Source: Candidatus Tanganyikabacteria bacterium (lineage in GTDB: Bacteria > Cyanobacteriota > Sericytochromatia > S15B-MN24 > VGJW01). From it: 38,832 nucleotides of DNA. Below are positions 24,901 to 32,327 of this stretch, piece by piece. Where the stretch lies: contig VGJY01000017.1 in NCBI GenBank assembly GCA_016867235.1, positions 1-38,832 on the forward strand, in the 5' to 3' direction. The notes beneath the pieces were generated by a model. That model made no database searches and was not told the DNA's origin. It worked only from the letters and a program-made list of their open reading frames with translations. Made by a program: the position numbers and the translations under genes. Each line of letters starts with the position of its first letter. The first letter of the stretch is position 1.

Positions 24901-25441
24901 GCCAGAAATCGAGGATCCCCCCGCGACGCGAGAAATCCCCCCGCTCGCCTACCGCCGCCGCGGGTTTGAGACCCAGTTTGACCAGTTCCTGCGCCAGCCG
25001 GGTCGGCGGCACCTCGTCGCCGGCCCGCAGCCGGAGTGTCGCCTCGCGCCAGGCGACCGGGGCAGGGACCCGGCCAGCCAGGGCCGCGGCGGACGTCACC
25101 ACGCGATCGATGCTGCCCCGCGCGAGGCCCGCGAGCACTTCCTGGCGCTGCTGCACCAGGTCGGGTTCGGGCGAGACGCCGTGATACGCCGATACCTCGC
25201 AGGCCGGAAAGTAAGCCACGTCCGGGCCGAACGCGCCCAGATCCATCGCGGCCTTGCGGGCCGCGACCGCATCGGGCAGCACCAGCAACCAGGGCGGCGG
25301 CAGGGCGGCAAGCACCAGCAGGAGCGCCTGCGGGCCGGGCCCCTTGATCCGGGCGCGCCGCTGCGACAAGAGATCCGCGAGGTGCGAATCCCTGGTCAGG
25401 TAAGGCACGAGATCGGCGAGCTGAGCCACGGAGCCTGACAT
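21950..25441 (-). CDS. mfd: Transcription-repair coupling factor Mfd
   Basis: Removes RNA polymerase stalled at DNA lesions and recruits UvrA. From ATG 25441 the product is 1163 residues, normal for Mfd. The N-terminal third is the UvrB-like module. The RNA-polymerase-interacting (CarD-like) domain contains GDHIVHHKHGIGVYQGLTRL. The translocase carries Walker A GDVGFGKTEVAIRAAF, the DEEHRFGV box, SMSATPIPRTLYLALSGARD, TTTIIESGLDIPAANT and YQLRGRVGRSDVKAYC. The C-terminal TRCF domain follows and ends in an Ala-rich tail. The start has only a weak upstream GGA; earlier in-frame starts lie in the divergent STAS promoter region and are not conserved-looking. Leads the mfd-glycosylase-foldase-yabN run. 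Confidence 0.96.
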   Translation of the reverse strand: MSGSVAQLADLVPYLTRDSHLADLLSQRRARIKGPGPQALLLVLAALPPPWLLVLPDAVAARKAAMDLGAFGPDVAYFPACEVSAYHGVSPEPDLVQQRQEVLAGLARGSIDRVVTSAAALAGRVPAPVAWREATLRLRAGDEVPPTRLAQELVKLGLKPAAAVGERGDFSRRGGILDFWPPQAPEPLRVEWFGDCIEAIRAFDPFTQRSLETVLDCEIWPAREIILPAEDWHNAEARIQEALDEQAWRFRGSGHRSEADRLAGIVGEHLSRFKQFQPFEGCEVYAAFFHGLSTLLEHMPAGTRIVRAAGVSGRLADWVKAQAEERKRRRDNGLLLEAPVALVAEPAEVEAALEAFPVLEVEAGEPDGDDLFWWAPPAQAMPNQFGDFARRLAERSRGGERVVVASSQPQRVFALLDEYGCHATFGAQLPLPGGAKYGGVWIFREALDCGFEWPALNLAVYSDHEIFGWQKKAAKVKKIPFAGTPIASVTELRAGDHIVHHKHGIGVYQGLTRLTIDGQEKEYLLVRYLGDDRLYVPVDQVGLLHRYRGGAEVSPKLSKMGGAEWESVKKRVRKSIQQLAEDLIAIYAKRMALPGHAFGPDTDWQRELEDGFPYTETVDQLRAIEETKADLERPRPMDRLICGDVGFGKTEVAIRAAFKAVLGGKQAAILAPTTLLAHQHFQVFRERYAPYPIRVALLSRFRTAGQIRETLKRILLGEVDVVVGTHRLLSKDVVFKDLGLMVVDEEHRFGVGHKERLKAFKSQVDVLSMSATPIPRTLYLALSGARDMSLITTPPSNRLPVKTAVGPWDPEVVRTAILRELERGGQVFFLHNRVEDLEHWAATVKELVPHARVAMAHGQMPENALEDVMLAFVGREFDVLVTTTIIESGLDIPAANTIVIHDADKLGLAQLYQLRGRVGRSDVKAYCFCMFAAGKELTPEARDRLDAISQHTALGSGYQIALRDLEIRGVGNILGPEQHGQMMSVGYDTYMQLLEEAIAAGFGQDIQPREEAVVDLPVAALLPDDWFEDPADKMVQYRRLAQVQTERELELLSEEWRDRFGQFGVPVKNLLRLVAVKLRATDLRIGHVKSETGRVRVGARIARSGWAELQLEVPGLARWQWAEAELSMDRSRLAPEEQLAAVEKLLEALSRQAAAAVAAAAGR

Positions 25442-25457
25442 GATACCGCATCCGGGC

Positions 25458-25487
25458 TTGATAGGTGGCGTCCGGATCGGGAATAAT
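25458..25487 (+). promoter_or_regulatory. Promoter of the STAS/RsbW-like operon
   Basis: TTGATA (25458-25463) and AATAAT (25482-25487) with an 18-bp spacer; predicted start near 25494, about 40 bases before the STAS ATG. It lies in the divergent gap with mfd. Confidence 0.6.
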
Positions 25488-25532
25488 ACAGCGGGCCGTT
25501 TTCCCCGAGACGAAAGGAACGTTGCCGCGCAA

Positions 25533-25898
25533 ATGGCTTTGACCGTAAGCCAGAAGGCCGTCGAGTCCGTCCAGGTCATCACACTGGCCGGCGAGATCGA
25601 CGCCCAGACGCTCCCGCCGCTCGAGACCGCACTCCAGGATCTCGTCGACAACGGCCACTACCGCATCGTGCTGGACTTCAGGCAGGTCCCGTTCATCGCG
25701 TCGGCCGGCCTCGGCGTGTTGATGAGCGTGATCGGCACCATCCAGGACAACGGCGGCGACCTCGTGATAGCCGGCGCCCAGCCAGACGTTTACCGCACGT
25801 TCGATTTGCTGGATTTCACGACGCTCTTCAAGTTCACCGAGTCCGTGGATCAGGCGGTCGCCGTCTTCGGCGGACCGGTCGGGTTGCGGGGCGAGTGA
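25533..25898 (+). CDS. STAS-domain anti-sigma factor antagonist (SpoIIAA/RsbV-like)
   Basis: A 121-residue single STAS domain protein, partner of the downstream kinase. I start at the ATG giving MALTVSQKAVESVQVITLAGEIDA, where the STAS fold begins; AAAGGA lies upstream but 14 bases away, a loose spacing. The phosphorylation loop is FIASAGLGVLMS: Ser57 aligns with the phosphorylatable Ser of SpoIIAA/RsbV, while the usual preceding Asp is Ala56. In partner switching the unphosphorylated form sequesters the kinase/anti-sigma factor, freeing a sigma factor or other target. The next gene begins 10 nt later. Confidence 0.88.
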   Translation: MALTVSQKAVESVQVITLAGEIDAQTLPPLETALQDLVDNGHYRIVLDFRQVPFIASAGLGVLMSVIGTIQDNGGDLVIAGAQPDVYRTFDLLDFTTLFKFTESVDQAVAVFGGPVGLRGE

Positions 25899-25908
25899 GG
25901 AGTCGGCA

Positions 25909-26358
25909 ATGAAGGATGCAGAGGCCAACAGCACGCCGCTCAAGCCCATCACGGTCAGCCTGCCGTCTGACGTCAATTACCTGGATATCGCCCGGTCGTT
26001 CGTCGCCGACATCGCCGGCAAGGTCGGCCTCAACCCGAGCGAGATCCACGATCTGCAACTCGCGGTCACCGAGGCCGTGACCAACGTCATCGAGCATTCC
26101 TACGCCGGGGACGCCGATCAGCGCATCGAACTGGCGATCGAGAAGGATGGCGAGTGCTTCGTCGTCGCCATCACCGACAGCGGCCAGGTGCGCTTCGATC
26201 CCGCCAGCCATCCGGACCCCGACCTCAAGGAGTACGTCACGCAGTGCCGGGTAGGCGGACTGGGGCTGTTCCTGATGCGCAAGCTCATGGACCAGGTCGA
26301 GTTCACCTCCGACGAGCGCTACAACCGGGTCAAGCTCGTCAAGCGGGTCAAGAGCTGA
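25909..26358 (+). CDS. RsbW/SpoIIAB-like anti-sigma factor serine kinase
   Basis: GHKL-type ATP-binding protein of 149 residues with a strong TGAGGAGT ribosome binding site. The N-box LAVTEAVTNVIEHSY has Glu55 and Asn59, the G1 box is ITDSG (Asp90), and the G2 box VGGLGLFLMRKLMD starts near 115. An acidic/basic N-terminal tail precedes the fold. It would bind and inactivate its target and phosphorylate the adjacent STAS protein. No sigma factor and no PP2C phosphatase gene lies beside the pair, so the regulated target is encoded elsewhere and is unknown. Confidence 0.9.
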   Translation: MKDAEANSTPLKPITVSLPSDVNYLDIARSFVADIAGKVGLNPSEIHDLQLAVTEAVTNVIEHSYAGDADQRIELAIEKDGECFVVAITDSGQVRFDPASHPDPDLKEYVTQCRVGGLGLFLMRKLMDQVEFTSDERYNRVKLVKRVKS

Positions 26359-26366
26359 CGAATCCG

Positions 26367-26858
26367 GTGCGCCGGATCGTCGCCCTGGCCCTGGCGCTCG
26401 GCCTCGCGGCCGTCCCGGCAGCCCAGGCCAAGCCGCTCTTCGGCTCCCGGAAGGCGCCGCAGTTCACGCTCGAGGATTGCGCGACCGGCAAGCCGCTCAA
26501 GCTCGCGGACTTCCGCGGCAAGGTCGTGCTCGTCAACTTCTGGGCCACCTGGTGCCAGCCTTGCAGGGAGGAGATCCCGACCTTCCTGGAAGTGCGCGGC
26601 CGCCACAACGACAAGGGTTTCGAGATCATCGGCGTTTCGGTGGACGAGGGCGGCCACGCGGTGGTGATGCCGTTCGTCGCCGAGCAGCGCATCAGCTATC
26701 CGGTCGTGCTCGACGACGGCCGCACGCGCACCCGCTTCGGCGGCGTCCGCGGCATCCCCACGTCCTTCCTGCTCGACCGCGCCGGGGGCATCGCGCGCAT
26801 CTTCCGCGGGCCGGTGAGCGCCGAGACCCTGGAGCAGGCCGTCACCGAACTCCTGTAG
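26367..26858 (+). CDS. Exported TlpA/ResA-like thiol-disulfide oxidoreductase
   Basis: A 163-residue thioredoxin-fold protein of the AhpC/TSA-TlpA type. The start is GTG at 26367, giving a typical signal peptide (RRIVALALALGLAAVPAAQA) with cleavage likely after AQA. The mature part begins APQFTLEDCATGKPLKLADFRGK and holds the redox motif WATWCQPC with Cys63 and Cys66, then a GVRGIPTSFLLD cis-Pro segment. It is expected to act outside the cytoplasmic membrane in disulfide reduction or cytochrome c/metal-centre maturation. It follows the RsbW-like gene by 8 nt and may be the last gene of that operon. Its stop overlaps the convergent beta-barrel gene by 17 nt. Confidence 0.88.
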   Translation: MRRIVALALALGLAAVPAAQAKPLFGSRKAPQFTLEDCATGKPLKLADFRGKVVLVNFWATWCQPCREEIPTFLEVRGRHNDKGFEIIGVSVDEGGHAVVMPFVAEQRISYPVVLDDGRTRTRFGGVRGIPTSFLLDRAGGIARIFRGPVSAETLEQAVTELL

Positions 26859-28101
26859 TCGCCGGCGCATGCCCCGGCGGATGCTCGATCGGCGGGGCGG
26901 CCGGCGGCTCCACCGGGGGGCCGAGCCGCAGGAAGACCCGGAAGCCCAGCGGATTCGGGCCATAAGCCGCGGCCACCGCGGCGTCGGGCACGATGAAAGT
27001 CAGATCGGCGCCGGCTGCCAGGCCGAAAGTCTCGTAGTCGCCGATTTCCCGGGCCAGGCCCAGGGTCAGGGCGCCGACCCTGTGGACCGTGTGGGCGGCC
27101 TCGCCCGGGAGCCCGAGTTCGTCGCGATCCACCACTTCCAGCCGCCCGTGGCCGCGCAGCGCCGGAGCCAGGTCCAATGCGCCTTCCAGGCCGGCGCTAT
27201 CCAGCGTGCCGCCTCGGTGGCCGGCGCGGGGCTCGTTTCGCCCCCAGATCAGGGCGGCCGCGAAACGCCGTCCGCGGCCGGCGACACCCGCCACCAGCAA
27301 GGAGGCGGTGGTGCGGAGGAGGTCCCCGGGTTCGAGCGCCTGGGGGCCGGCCAGGTAGCCGGTCGAGACCTGCATGGCCACGTGGTCGCCGGGCGCGTAG
27401 CTGGCGCGCAGCGCGTACGAATCCAGCGGCCGGAACTCGAGGTCGTGCCGAGCCTCGTCGGGCTCCCGGCCATTGAACTGGGACGCTTCGACCTGAAACT
27501 CTCCGAGCCGCGCACCCACCGTCACGACGCCGAATGCGACGTGGGTGGAGTCTTGAAGGTGGTGGCCGAGCGGCGCGTTGCGGTTATCGCCCGACGAAGC
27601 GCGATGCAGGTACGCCGGCGGCCCCAGCGCGGGCGATCCGGCCGGTCCGCCGTAGACGAAGAACTCGGCCTCCGGCGCCAGCGGCACGGCGTACTCGCCC
27701 GCCAGCTCCATGACCAGGTCGTGCGGGTGCTGCCGGTCGATCAGGGGTTTGCCGCGGAAAGACTCGCCGGCTTGCAGCAGTTGCGGCACGCCGTCGGGGG
27801 GTAGCGTCCACGGCTCGAGGCTGGACAGCAGGCGCAGTTCGATCGAGCCGGGACCCAGGGGCCGCCTGGCGCGCAGCATCTGCCAGTTCTGCACGATCGC
27901 GGCCTGGCCGCCCCGCGGACCGCTCTGGCCAGAGACGCCGAGCGCAATGTCGAGGTGCGGCGACAGGACCCACCCGCCCGTCTCGAAGCCGTGCGGTTGG
28001 GGGGCGACCGAGGCCGGGAGCAGGTCGGTGCCGGCCAGGGCCGGGCAGGCGGGTGCCAGCGCGCCCAGCGCGCAGATGCCGGCCGGCAAGAACCACCGCA
28101 T
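26842..28101 (-). CDS. Secreted protein, probable outer-membrane beta-barrel, unknown function
   Basis: A 419-residue protein starting at ATG 28101 with a clear signal peptide (MRWFLPAGICALGALAPACPALAG). The body is Gly/Ala/Leu-rich with many alternating beta-strand patterns, consistent with a porin-like barrel. Recognisable blocks include DRQHPHDLVMELAGEYAVPL (about 122-141), HHLQDSTHVAFGVVTVG and FQVEASQFNGREPDEARHDLE. I recall similar HPHD-containing proteins as uncharacterised outer-membrane proteins, but I cannot name a family. The last strand GFRVFLRLG is followed by an unusual Pro-rich tail of about 25 residues. No ribosome binding site is visible before the ATG. Divergent from the next secreted protein gene, so the two probably share regulation. 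Confidence 0.7.
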   Translation of the reverse strand: MRWFLPAGICALGALAPACPALAGTDLLPASVAPQPHGFETGGWVLSPHLDIALGVSGQSGPRGGQAAIVQNWQMLRARRPLGPGSIELRLLSSLEPWTLPPDGVPQLLQAGESFRGKPLIDRQHPHDLVMELAGEYAVPLAPEAEFFVYGGPAGSPALGPPAYLHRASSGDNRNAPLGHHLQDSTHVAFGVVTVGARLGEFQVEASQFNGREPDEARHDLEFRPLDSYALRASYAPGDHVAMQVSTGYLAGPQALEPGDLLRTTASLLVAGVAGRGRRFAAALIWGRNEPRAGHRGGTLDSAGLEGALDLAPALRGHGRLEVVDRDELGLPGEAAHTVHRVGALTLGLAREIGDYETFGLAAGADLTFIVPDAAVAAAYGPNPLGFRVFLRLGPPVEPPAAPPIEHPPGHAPATTGVR

Positions 28102-28149
28102 GCTGGTATTTTGCACCGTACCGGGCGATCCGGGGTATCCTGGGAGCAA

Positions 28150-29139
28150 ATGGGGAACGCGCCCGCTGGAGCCCTCGCCGCCCCCGCACTGGCCCTGGCT
28201 GCGGCGGCCGCCGCGCTCTTCGCGCCGCCGGCGCTCGCCTGCTCGTCGTGCGGCTGCGGCCTGCCCGGCAGCAGCAGCGACGTCTCGTCGGTCGGCGGCG
28301 CGGCCCTCCTGTTCGGCGGCGAGAGCCGCTGGCTCGTGCAGAGCGGCATCAGCTTCCGCGACATCACGGGCAGCTTCAACGAGCGGGGCTCCTGGGCGGC
28401 CAAGCCGCAGGGCTCGACCCTGACCACCGTCCAGGGCAACCTGGGGCTGACCTACTACCCGGCCGACGGCTACACCGTCGGGCTGCAGGCGCCCTTCGCG
28501 ATCAACCGCCTGGTGGGCGCCCAGTGGGGGAGCCAGGGGGCGGTAAGCCCGGTGGACGAACTCGACGGCGTCACCGGGCCGCGGCAGGCCGGCGGCTGGG
28601 GCGACCTCAACTTCCAGGCCTCGGCCCTCCTCTACCGGGGCAGCGAGGATCTTCCGGCCGTCGCCGCGTGGGCGGGCCTCGCGCTCCCCACCGGCAGCGC
28701 GGAAGGCGACGCGGCCGCCTTCACCGGCAGCGGCGTCGCCAACGGCCTGATCGGCCTCTCGTTCCTCAAGGGCTACGGGCCGCTGGAACTCTCGGCCAGC
28801 GCCGCGTACCAGCGCCCGCTGACGCGCCCGGCAGGCGCGGTGGCCTCGGCGTTCTACATCGGCCAGGCGCTCCTGGGTCAGGCGCAGGCCGACGTGGAAG
28901 TCTTCGCCGGCTGGAAGGCGGGCGTTGGCATCAACGGCTTCGTGGGCGCCACGGGCGTCGTGGACTCGGCCCCGACGGCCGCCACGCTCTCGAAGCTCAA
29001 GGTCGTGCCCAGCCTCGAATGGCGGCCGACCCCGGATGAGGGAGTCCGGGCGGCATTCGGCGCCGATCCGACGGTGTTCCCCGGGACCAACGCCATGACC
29101 GACAGCACGCTCTACCTCGTGTACTTCAAGTATCTCTAG
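28150..29139 (+). CDS. Secreted Cys-motif protein, probable outer-membrane channel-like barrel
   Basis: A 329-residue protein with ATG at 28150 and GGGAG four bases upstream. A long Ala-rich signal sequence ends in PPALACSSCGCG. The ALAC sequence could be a lipobox with Cys31, or Cys31-Cys34-Cys36 could form a small metal-binding CSSCGC motif after signal peptidase I cleavage. The body has repeated amphipathic beta-strands (GNLGLTYYPADGYTVGLQAPF, WGDLNFQASALLY, AAWAGLALPTG, LYLVYFKYL as a final aromatic strand), as in transporter-like barrels of the MetA-phenol type. It lies 8 nt before the YncE-like lipoprotein gene, so they are probably one operon. Function unknown; envelope or metal handling is inferred. 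Confidence 0.7.
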   Translation: MGNAPAGALAAPALALAAAAAALFAPPALACSSCGCGLPGSSSDVSSVGGAALLFGGESRWLVQSGISFRDITGSFNERGSWAAKPQGSTLTTVQGNLGLTYYPADGYTVGLQAPFAINRLVGAQWGSQGAVSPVDELDGVTGPRQAGGWGDLNFQASALLYRGSEDLPAVAAWAGLALPTGSAEGDAAAFTGSGVANGLIGLSFLKGYGPLELSASAAYQRPLTRPAGAVASAFYIGQALLGQAQADVEVFAGWKAGVGINGFVGATGVVDSAPTAATLSKLKVVPSLEWRPTPDEGVRAAFGADPTVFPGTNAMTDSTLYLVYFKYL

Positions 29140-29156
29140 ACGGAGGGATGCGTCCC

Positions 29157-30356
29157 ATGCGACACGGATTCCTGCCCGCCACCGCCGCAGCGATCGCCCT
29201 TTCCGGTTGCCCGGTGCCTGCCCCCGCCGACCTGGCGCCGCGCGAACTGGTGGCCGACCGCACCCTCCCGACGGGCAAGGGCCCCCACGGCATCGCCGTC
29301 GCCGCGGGCGTCGTGGTGCAGGCCAATCCGGCCGGCGGCACCATCGACCTGTTCGACGCCGAGAAGGAGACGCTCATCAAGACGTTGACGCCCGCGGACC
29401 TCGGTACCCTGGTCGGCGGCGTCGCGACGGCCTCGCCGGGCCTGACCAAGGCCACGCCGGACGGTACCTACGCGCTCACGGCCGATCCGGCCATCCCGGG
29501 CGTCCGCGTGCTCAAACCCGGCGAGGCGAGACAAGTGGCGACCGTGGACATTGGCCCGTTGAAACCCTCGTCCCGTATCGTGTGGGCCGATGCCACGACC
29601 GCCTACCTGTCGGTCACGAGCGAGGGCGGTGGCGTCAACGCCTTGAAACTCGCCTGGAAAAACGGCTTCGAGGCCCCGCCCGAGAAAGAACCGCTTGCCA
29701 TCACGCGCGCCGGCGTGGACAAGGGGGCGGGAGGCAGCATCGGCCTGGGCGCCGGCTTCCTGGCCCTCGCCAACGGCACGGACAACTCGGTCTCGTTCGT
29801 CAGCCTCGCGGCGCCCGCGGCGATCACCTCGCTGCAACTGGGCAACAACCCGGGCCCGGTCGACATCGTCAATCCCGCAGGCCGGCCCCTCCTGGTCTTC
29901 GGCAATCGCAACTCCAATACGGTCGTGGTCTACGACCTGCAGAGCCGCGCCACCATCGCCACGCTCCCCGTGGGCACCACGCCCACTGACATGGTGGCGC
30001 GCCCGGACGGCCGATACGTGTACGGCACCTGCCGCGGCGCGGCCAACGTCTGCGTCATCGACACGGTCGCCGGCAAGGTGCACGGCGAAATCCGGGTCGG
30101 CCTTGGCCTGGCGGACAAGCCGGCAAGCCCGGTCCACATCTACCACGCCGAGGGGCAGGAAGGCTCGCACCAGGCCTGGGTCGGCAACGACGGCGACGCC
30201 TCGGTCACGATCATCGACATGCAGGCCAACCGCGCCATCGCGGTCGTCAAGACGGGCGCCGGCCACCACAAGATGGCATTCACGCCGACCAAGGCCTTCG
30301 TCTCGAACCTCACCGACAGCACGCTCTCGGTGATCGACCGGAAAGCGCTCTATTGA
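29157..30356 (+). CDS. YncE/YVTN-type beta-propeller lipoprotein
   Basis: Secreted beta-propeller of about 399 residues. I chose ATG 29157, nine bases after GGAGGG; the ATG at 29148 abuts that sequence. The signal peptide ends in ALSGC, a lipobox with Cys18. The body shows YncE-like blades: GKGPHGIAVAAGVVVQANPAGGTIDLFD, NSVSFVSL, NRNSNTVVVYDLQSRATIATLPVGTTPTDMVARPDGRYVYGTC, and a last blade NLTDSTLSVIDR. It also holds HIYHAEGQEGSHQAWVGNDGDASVTIIDM. Such proteins are often surface or periplasmic binding scaffolds near metal or redox genes. Together with the upstream barrel it suggests an envelope complex. The substrate is unknown. Confidence 0.85.
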   Translation: MRHGFLPATAAAIALSGCPVPAPADLAPRELVADRTLPTGKGPHGIAVAAGVVVQANPAGGTIDLFDAEKETLIKTLTPADLGTLVGGVATASPGLTKATPDGTYALTADPAIPGVRVLKPGEARQVATVDIGPLKPSSRIVWADATTAYLSVTSEGGGVNALKLAWKNGFEAPPEKEPLAITRAGVDKGAGGSIGLGAGFLALANGTDNSVSFVSLAAPAAITSLQLGNNPGPVDIVNPAGRPLLVFGNRNSNTVVVYDLQSRATIATLPVGTTPTDMVARPDGRYVYGTCRGAANVCVIDTVAGKVHGEIRVGLGLADKPASPVHIYHAEGQEGSHQAWVGNDGDASVTIIDMQANRAIAVVKTGAGHHKMAFTPTKAFVSNLTDSTLSVIDRKALY

Positions 30357-30359
30357 CGC

Positions 30360-31316
30360 CTACGACCGCAGTTCGGTCTGCTTGAACTCCTCGATGCGGA
30401 TCCAGTCGAACTTCCAGCAGTCGCGCACGATCTCGCGGCGCCTGGAGCCGTCGGCGCTCATGTTGAACACGATGTAGGTGTTGCCCATGAGGTCGGGGGC
30501 GTACCCGCCCATGGTTTCGTAAAGGTCCATGTCCATCAGGCGGTTGTTTGGGATGCCCGAGATGCCGCAGATGAACGACAGGCCCTGTGAATCCGGCGAC
30601 CAGCGGAGGCGGAACAAGGACTCGGCGACGCCGTCGAAGACGGTGCTCTTGTTGAGGGTCTTGAGATCGAGCAGGACGATGCGCCACCCGAGGATCCACT
30701 TGTAGTACGGATAGCTGTAGAAGTAGGCGAGTTTCTTGCGGTCGGGCGAGAATTTCAGCTCGCGGATCTCGTGCTTCTCGCGCAACAACTCGACTTCCTG
30801 GCCGTCCTCGTCCACGCCGAAGACCGACCGCTCGTTGAAGCTCTGCTTCTTGAACGTCACCAGGAACTCGGGATCGTAGACGCTCAGCTTGTAGTACAGG
30901 TCGGTCGGCTTCTCGACGTCGAGGCGCTCCCAGGTGTTGACGTCGAGCACCCAGACCGCCGCCCGGTCGCCCGAACTCGTGTGGCTCCGCACCAGAAGCT
31001 TGGACCCGTCGTGCAGCCAGCTGGCGAAGACCGAGGTGAAGCCGTCGAAGCGCCTGACGGAGCCGTCCTGGTCGACGATCGACAGCGACACGTCGTCGGG
31101 GTGCTGCCGGGAAGCCTTTGTCGTGCAGAAGAGCTTCCGCCCGTCGGGCGAGAATTCGAAGTCCTGGAGCGCGTTGGAGTTTGCTCGCAGGATGCGATTC
31201 TCCTGCTTGCTGGTGTAGTCCTCCACCTCGCGCATGAGAAAGATGTCCTGCTCGTCGGACTTGATGTACGCGAAGTAGGTCCCAGCGGGAATCGTCTTGG
31301 GCTTGGTCAGGTTCAT
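30360..31316 (-). CDS. Cytoplasmic TolB-like/WD40-like beta-propeller protein, unknown function
   Basis: A 318-residue protein without a signal peptide. ATG at 31316 follows AGGA about ten bases upstream. It contains PD40-type propeller motifs: LQDFEFSPDGRKLFCTTKAS (about 50-69), ELKFSPDRKKLAYFYSYPYYKWI (about 190-212) and FRLRWSPDSQGLSFICG. It is unusually rich in aromatic and charged residues for this window. It lies 4 nt from the convergent YncE-like gene and 15 nt downstream of the J-domain gene on the same strand, so it is probably co-transcribed with the latter. No family assignment beyond the fold. Confidence 0.75.
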   Translation of the reverse strand: MNLTKPKTIPAGTYFAYIKSDEQDIFLMREVEDYTSKQENRILRANSNALQDFEFSPDGRKLFCTTKASRQHPDDVSLSIVDQDGSVRRFDGFTSVFASWLHDGSKLLVRSHTSSGDRAAVWVLDVNTWERLDVEKPTDLYYKLSVYDPEFLVTFKKQSFNERSVFGVDEDGQEVELLREKHEIRELKFSPDRKKLAYFYSYPYYKWILGWRIVLLDLKTLNKSTVFDGVAESLFRLRWSPDSQGLSFICGISGIPNNRLMDMDLYETMGGYAPDLMGNTYIVFNMSADGSRRREIVRDCWKFDWIRIEEFKQTELRS

Positions 31317-31331
31317 CTCCGGGTCCTGCCG

Positions 31332-32234
31332 CTAATCTGGGGTTGGTTCATCATACCACGCTCCGAGGTCGGAGAGCGCCTGGCGGGCGCGGTCCTTGAG
31401 CTGCGGCGTGGCCCCGGGATGGTCGTGGCAGGCCCGCCAGTGGGAAATGGAACCAGCCTTGTCGCCCAGTTCGCCGGCAAGCTGGGCCAGGCGGGCGTGC
31501 GTTTCGGCGGCCGACGCGAGGGCCCCCTCCCGCATGTAGGCCTCCAGGGCGCGACCGAACGCGTCTTGCGCCAGTTCCGGCCGCTCGGTCCGAGCCAGCA
31601 CCGTGCCGAGCGCCGACAGCGGCTCGGGAGCGTCGGGTGCGGCGGCGATCGCCTGTCGCAGGTGCTCCTCGGCCTTCTCGAACTCCCCGGCCTCGACCAG
31701 GGCGATGCCGGCTCCCAGGTGGAACGAAGCGTCCGCGGAGACCGCGGGCGGACTCTCGGGCGGCCCGAGCGCGCGGGCCGCCGCAAAACCGACGCCCAGC
31801 CCGGTCAGCAGGCAGAGCCCGGCGACCATCGCGCCGCGCCGAGGGCTGAGAGTCAAGGCGGCGAACCGGTCGGGAGCGGGAACGGCGGTGCCGCCCGGGT
31901 TGCCCGTGCCGCCGGAACCGGCAGGGGCACCGGGTCCGGCAGGGGCACCGGGTCCGGCAGGGACGGCGGCCCCATGGGGACCGGCAGGGCCGGCTTCGAC
32001 TTCGGCCTCGGGCGGCCGCATCAGGATCGCCAGATCGTAGGCGCGGCGCCGGTCGGGATCTCCCAGGACCTGGTACGCCTCGGTCAACAGGCGGGCGCGC
32101 TCGGGCGAGCCTCCGGCGTCGGGATGCGCGCCCGCGGCCATGAGCGCGCGATACGCCTTCTTGATCACGACGGCGCTCGCCCGCGGGTGGACCTGGAGCA
32201 GGCCGTAGTAGTCCGGGAGCGCGTTTTCGCCCAA
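31332..32234 (-). CDS. J-domain protein with a transmembrane helix and TPR repeats
   Basis: About 300 residues. The start is TTG at 32234 with GAGAGGAAC upstream; the longer frame adds unrelated sequence. Residues 6-70 are a DnaJ-type J domain (DYYGLLQVHPRASAVVIKKAYRAL, HPD in GAHPDAGG, then AYQVLGDPDRRRAYDLA), so it should stimulate a DnaK-type chaperone. A Gly/Ala/Pro linker follows with a six-residue repeat (PAGPGA). Then comes a predicted membrane helix (GAMVAGLCLLTGLGVGFAAARAL, about 137-159) and TPR-like helices. The J domain would face the cytoplasm and the TPR part the other side, or the reverse; orientation is uncertain. Its partner is unknown. Confidence 0.85.
   Translation of the reverse strand: MGENALPDYYGLLQVHPRASAVVIKKAYRALMAAGAHPDAGGSPERARLLTEAYQVLGDPDRRRAYDLAILMRPPEAEVEAGPAGPHGAAVPAGPGAPAGPGAPAGSGGTGNPGGTAVPAPDRFAALTLSPRRGAMVAGLCLLTGLGVGFAAARALGPPESPPAVSADASFHLGAGIALVEAGEFEKAEEHLRQAIAAAPDAPEPLSALGTVLARTERPELAQDAFGRALEAYMREGALASAAETHARLAQLAGELGDKAGSISHWRACHDHPGATPQLKDRARQALSDLGAWYDEPTPD
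31920..31962 (-). repeat. 18-bp tandem repeat encoding the PAGPGA linker
   Basis: GGCAGGGGCACCGGGTCC occurs twice in tandem (31920-31937, 31938-31955), followed by a partial unit. It lies inside the J-domain gene and encodes the flexible linker. Copy number is likely to vary between strains. Confidence 0.8.
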
Positions 32235-32327
32235 TCTCGTTCCTCTCTGGCTACATCTTACTGTGCAGCCTGACCCATGCGGCAGCCTCTGCCCTCCGAT
32301 ACGGTGCCCCGCGGCAGGGGGGAACGG

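Noticed and set aside
21668-25438. A 1256-codon plus-strand open frame antisense to mfd
   Set aside because: Spans mfd and the glycosylase exactly in the frame that high-GC third positions keep open; no recognisable domain, no ribosome binding site.
28111-28141. Promoter TTGCAC/TATCCT upstream of the CSSCGC protein
   Set aside because: Spacer of 19 bp and a -10 overlapping the position of the ribosome binding site; the transcript would be almost leaderless.
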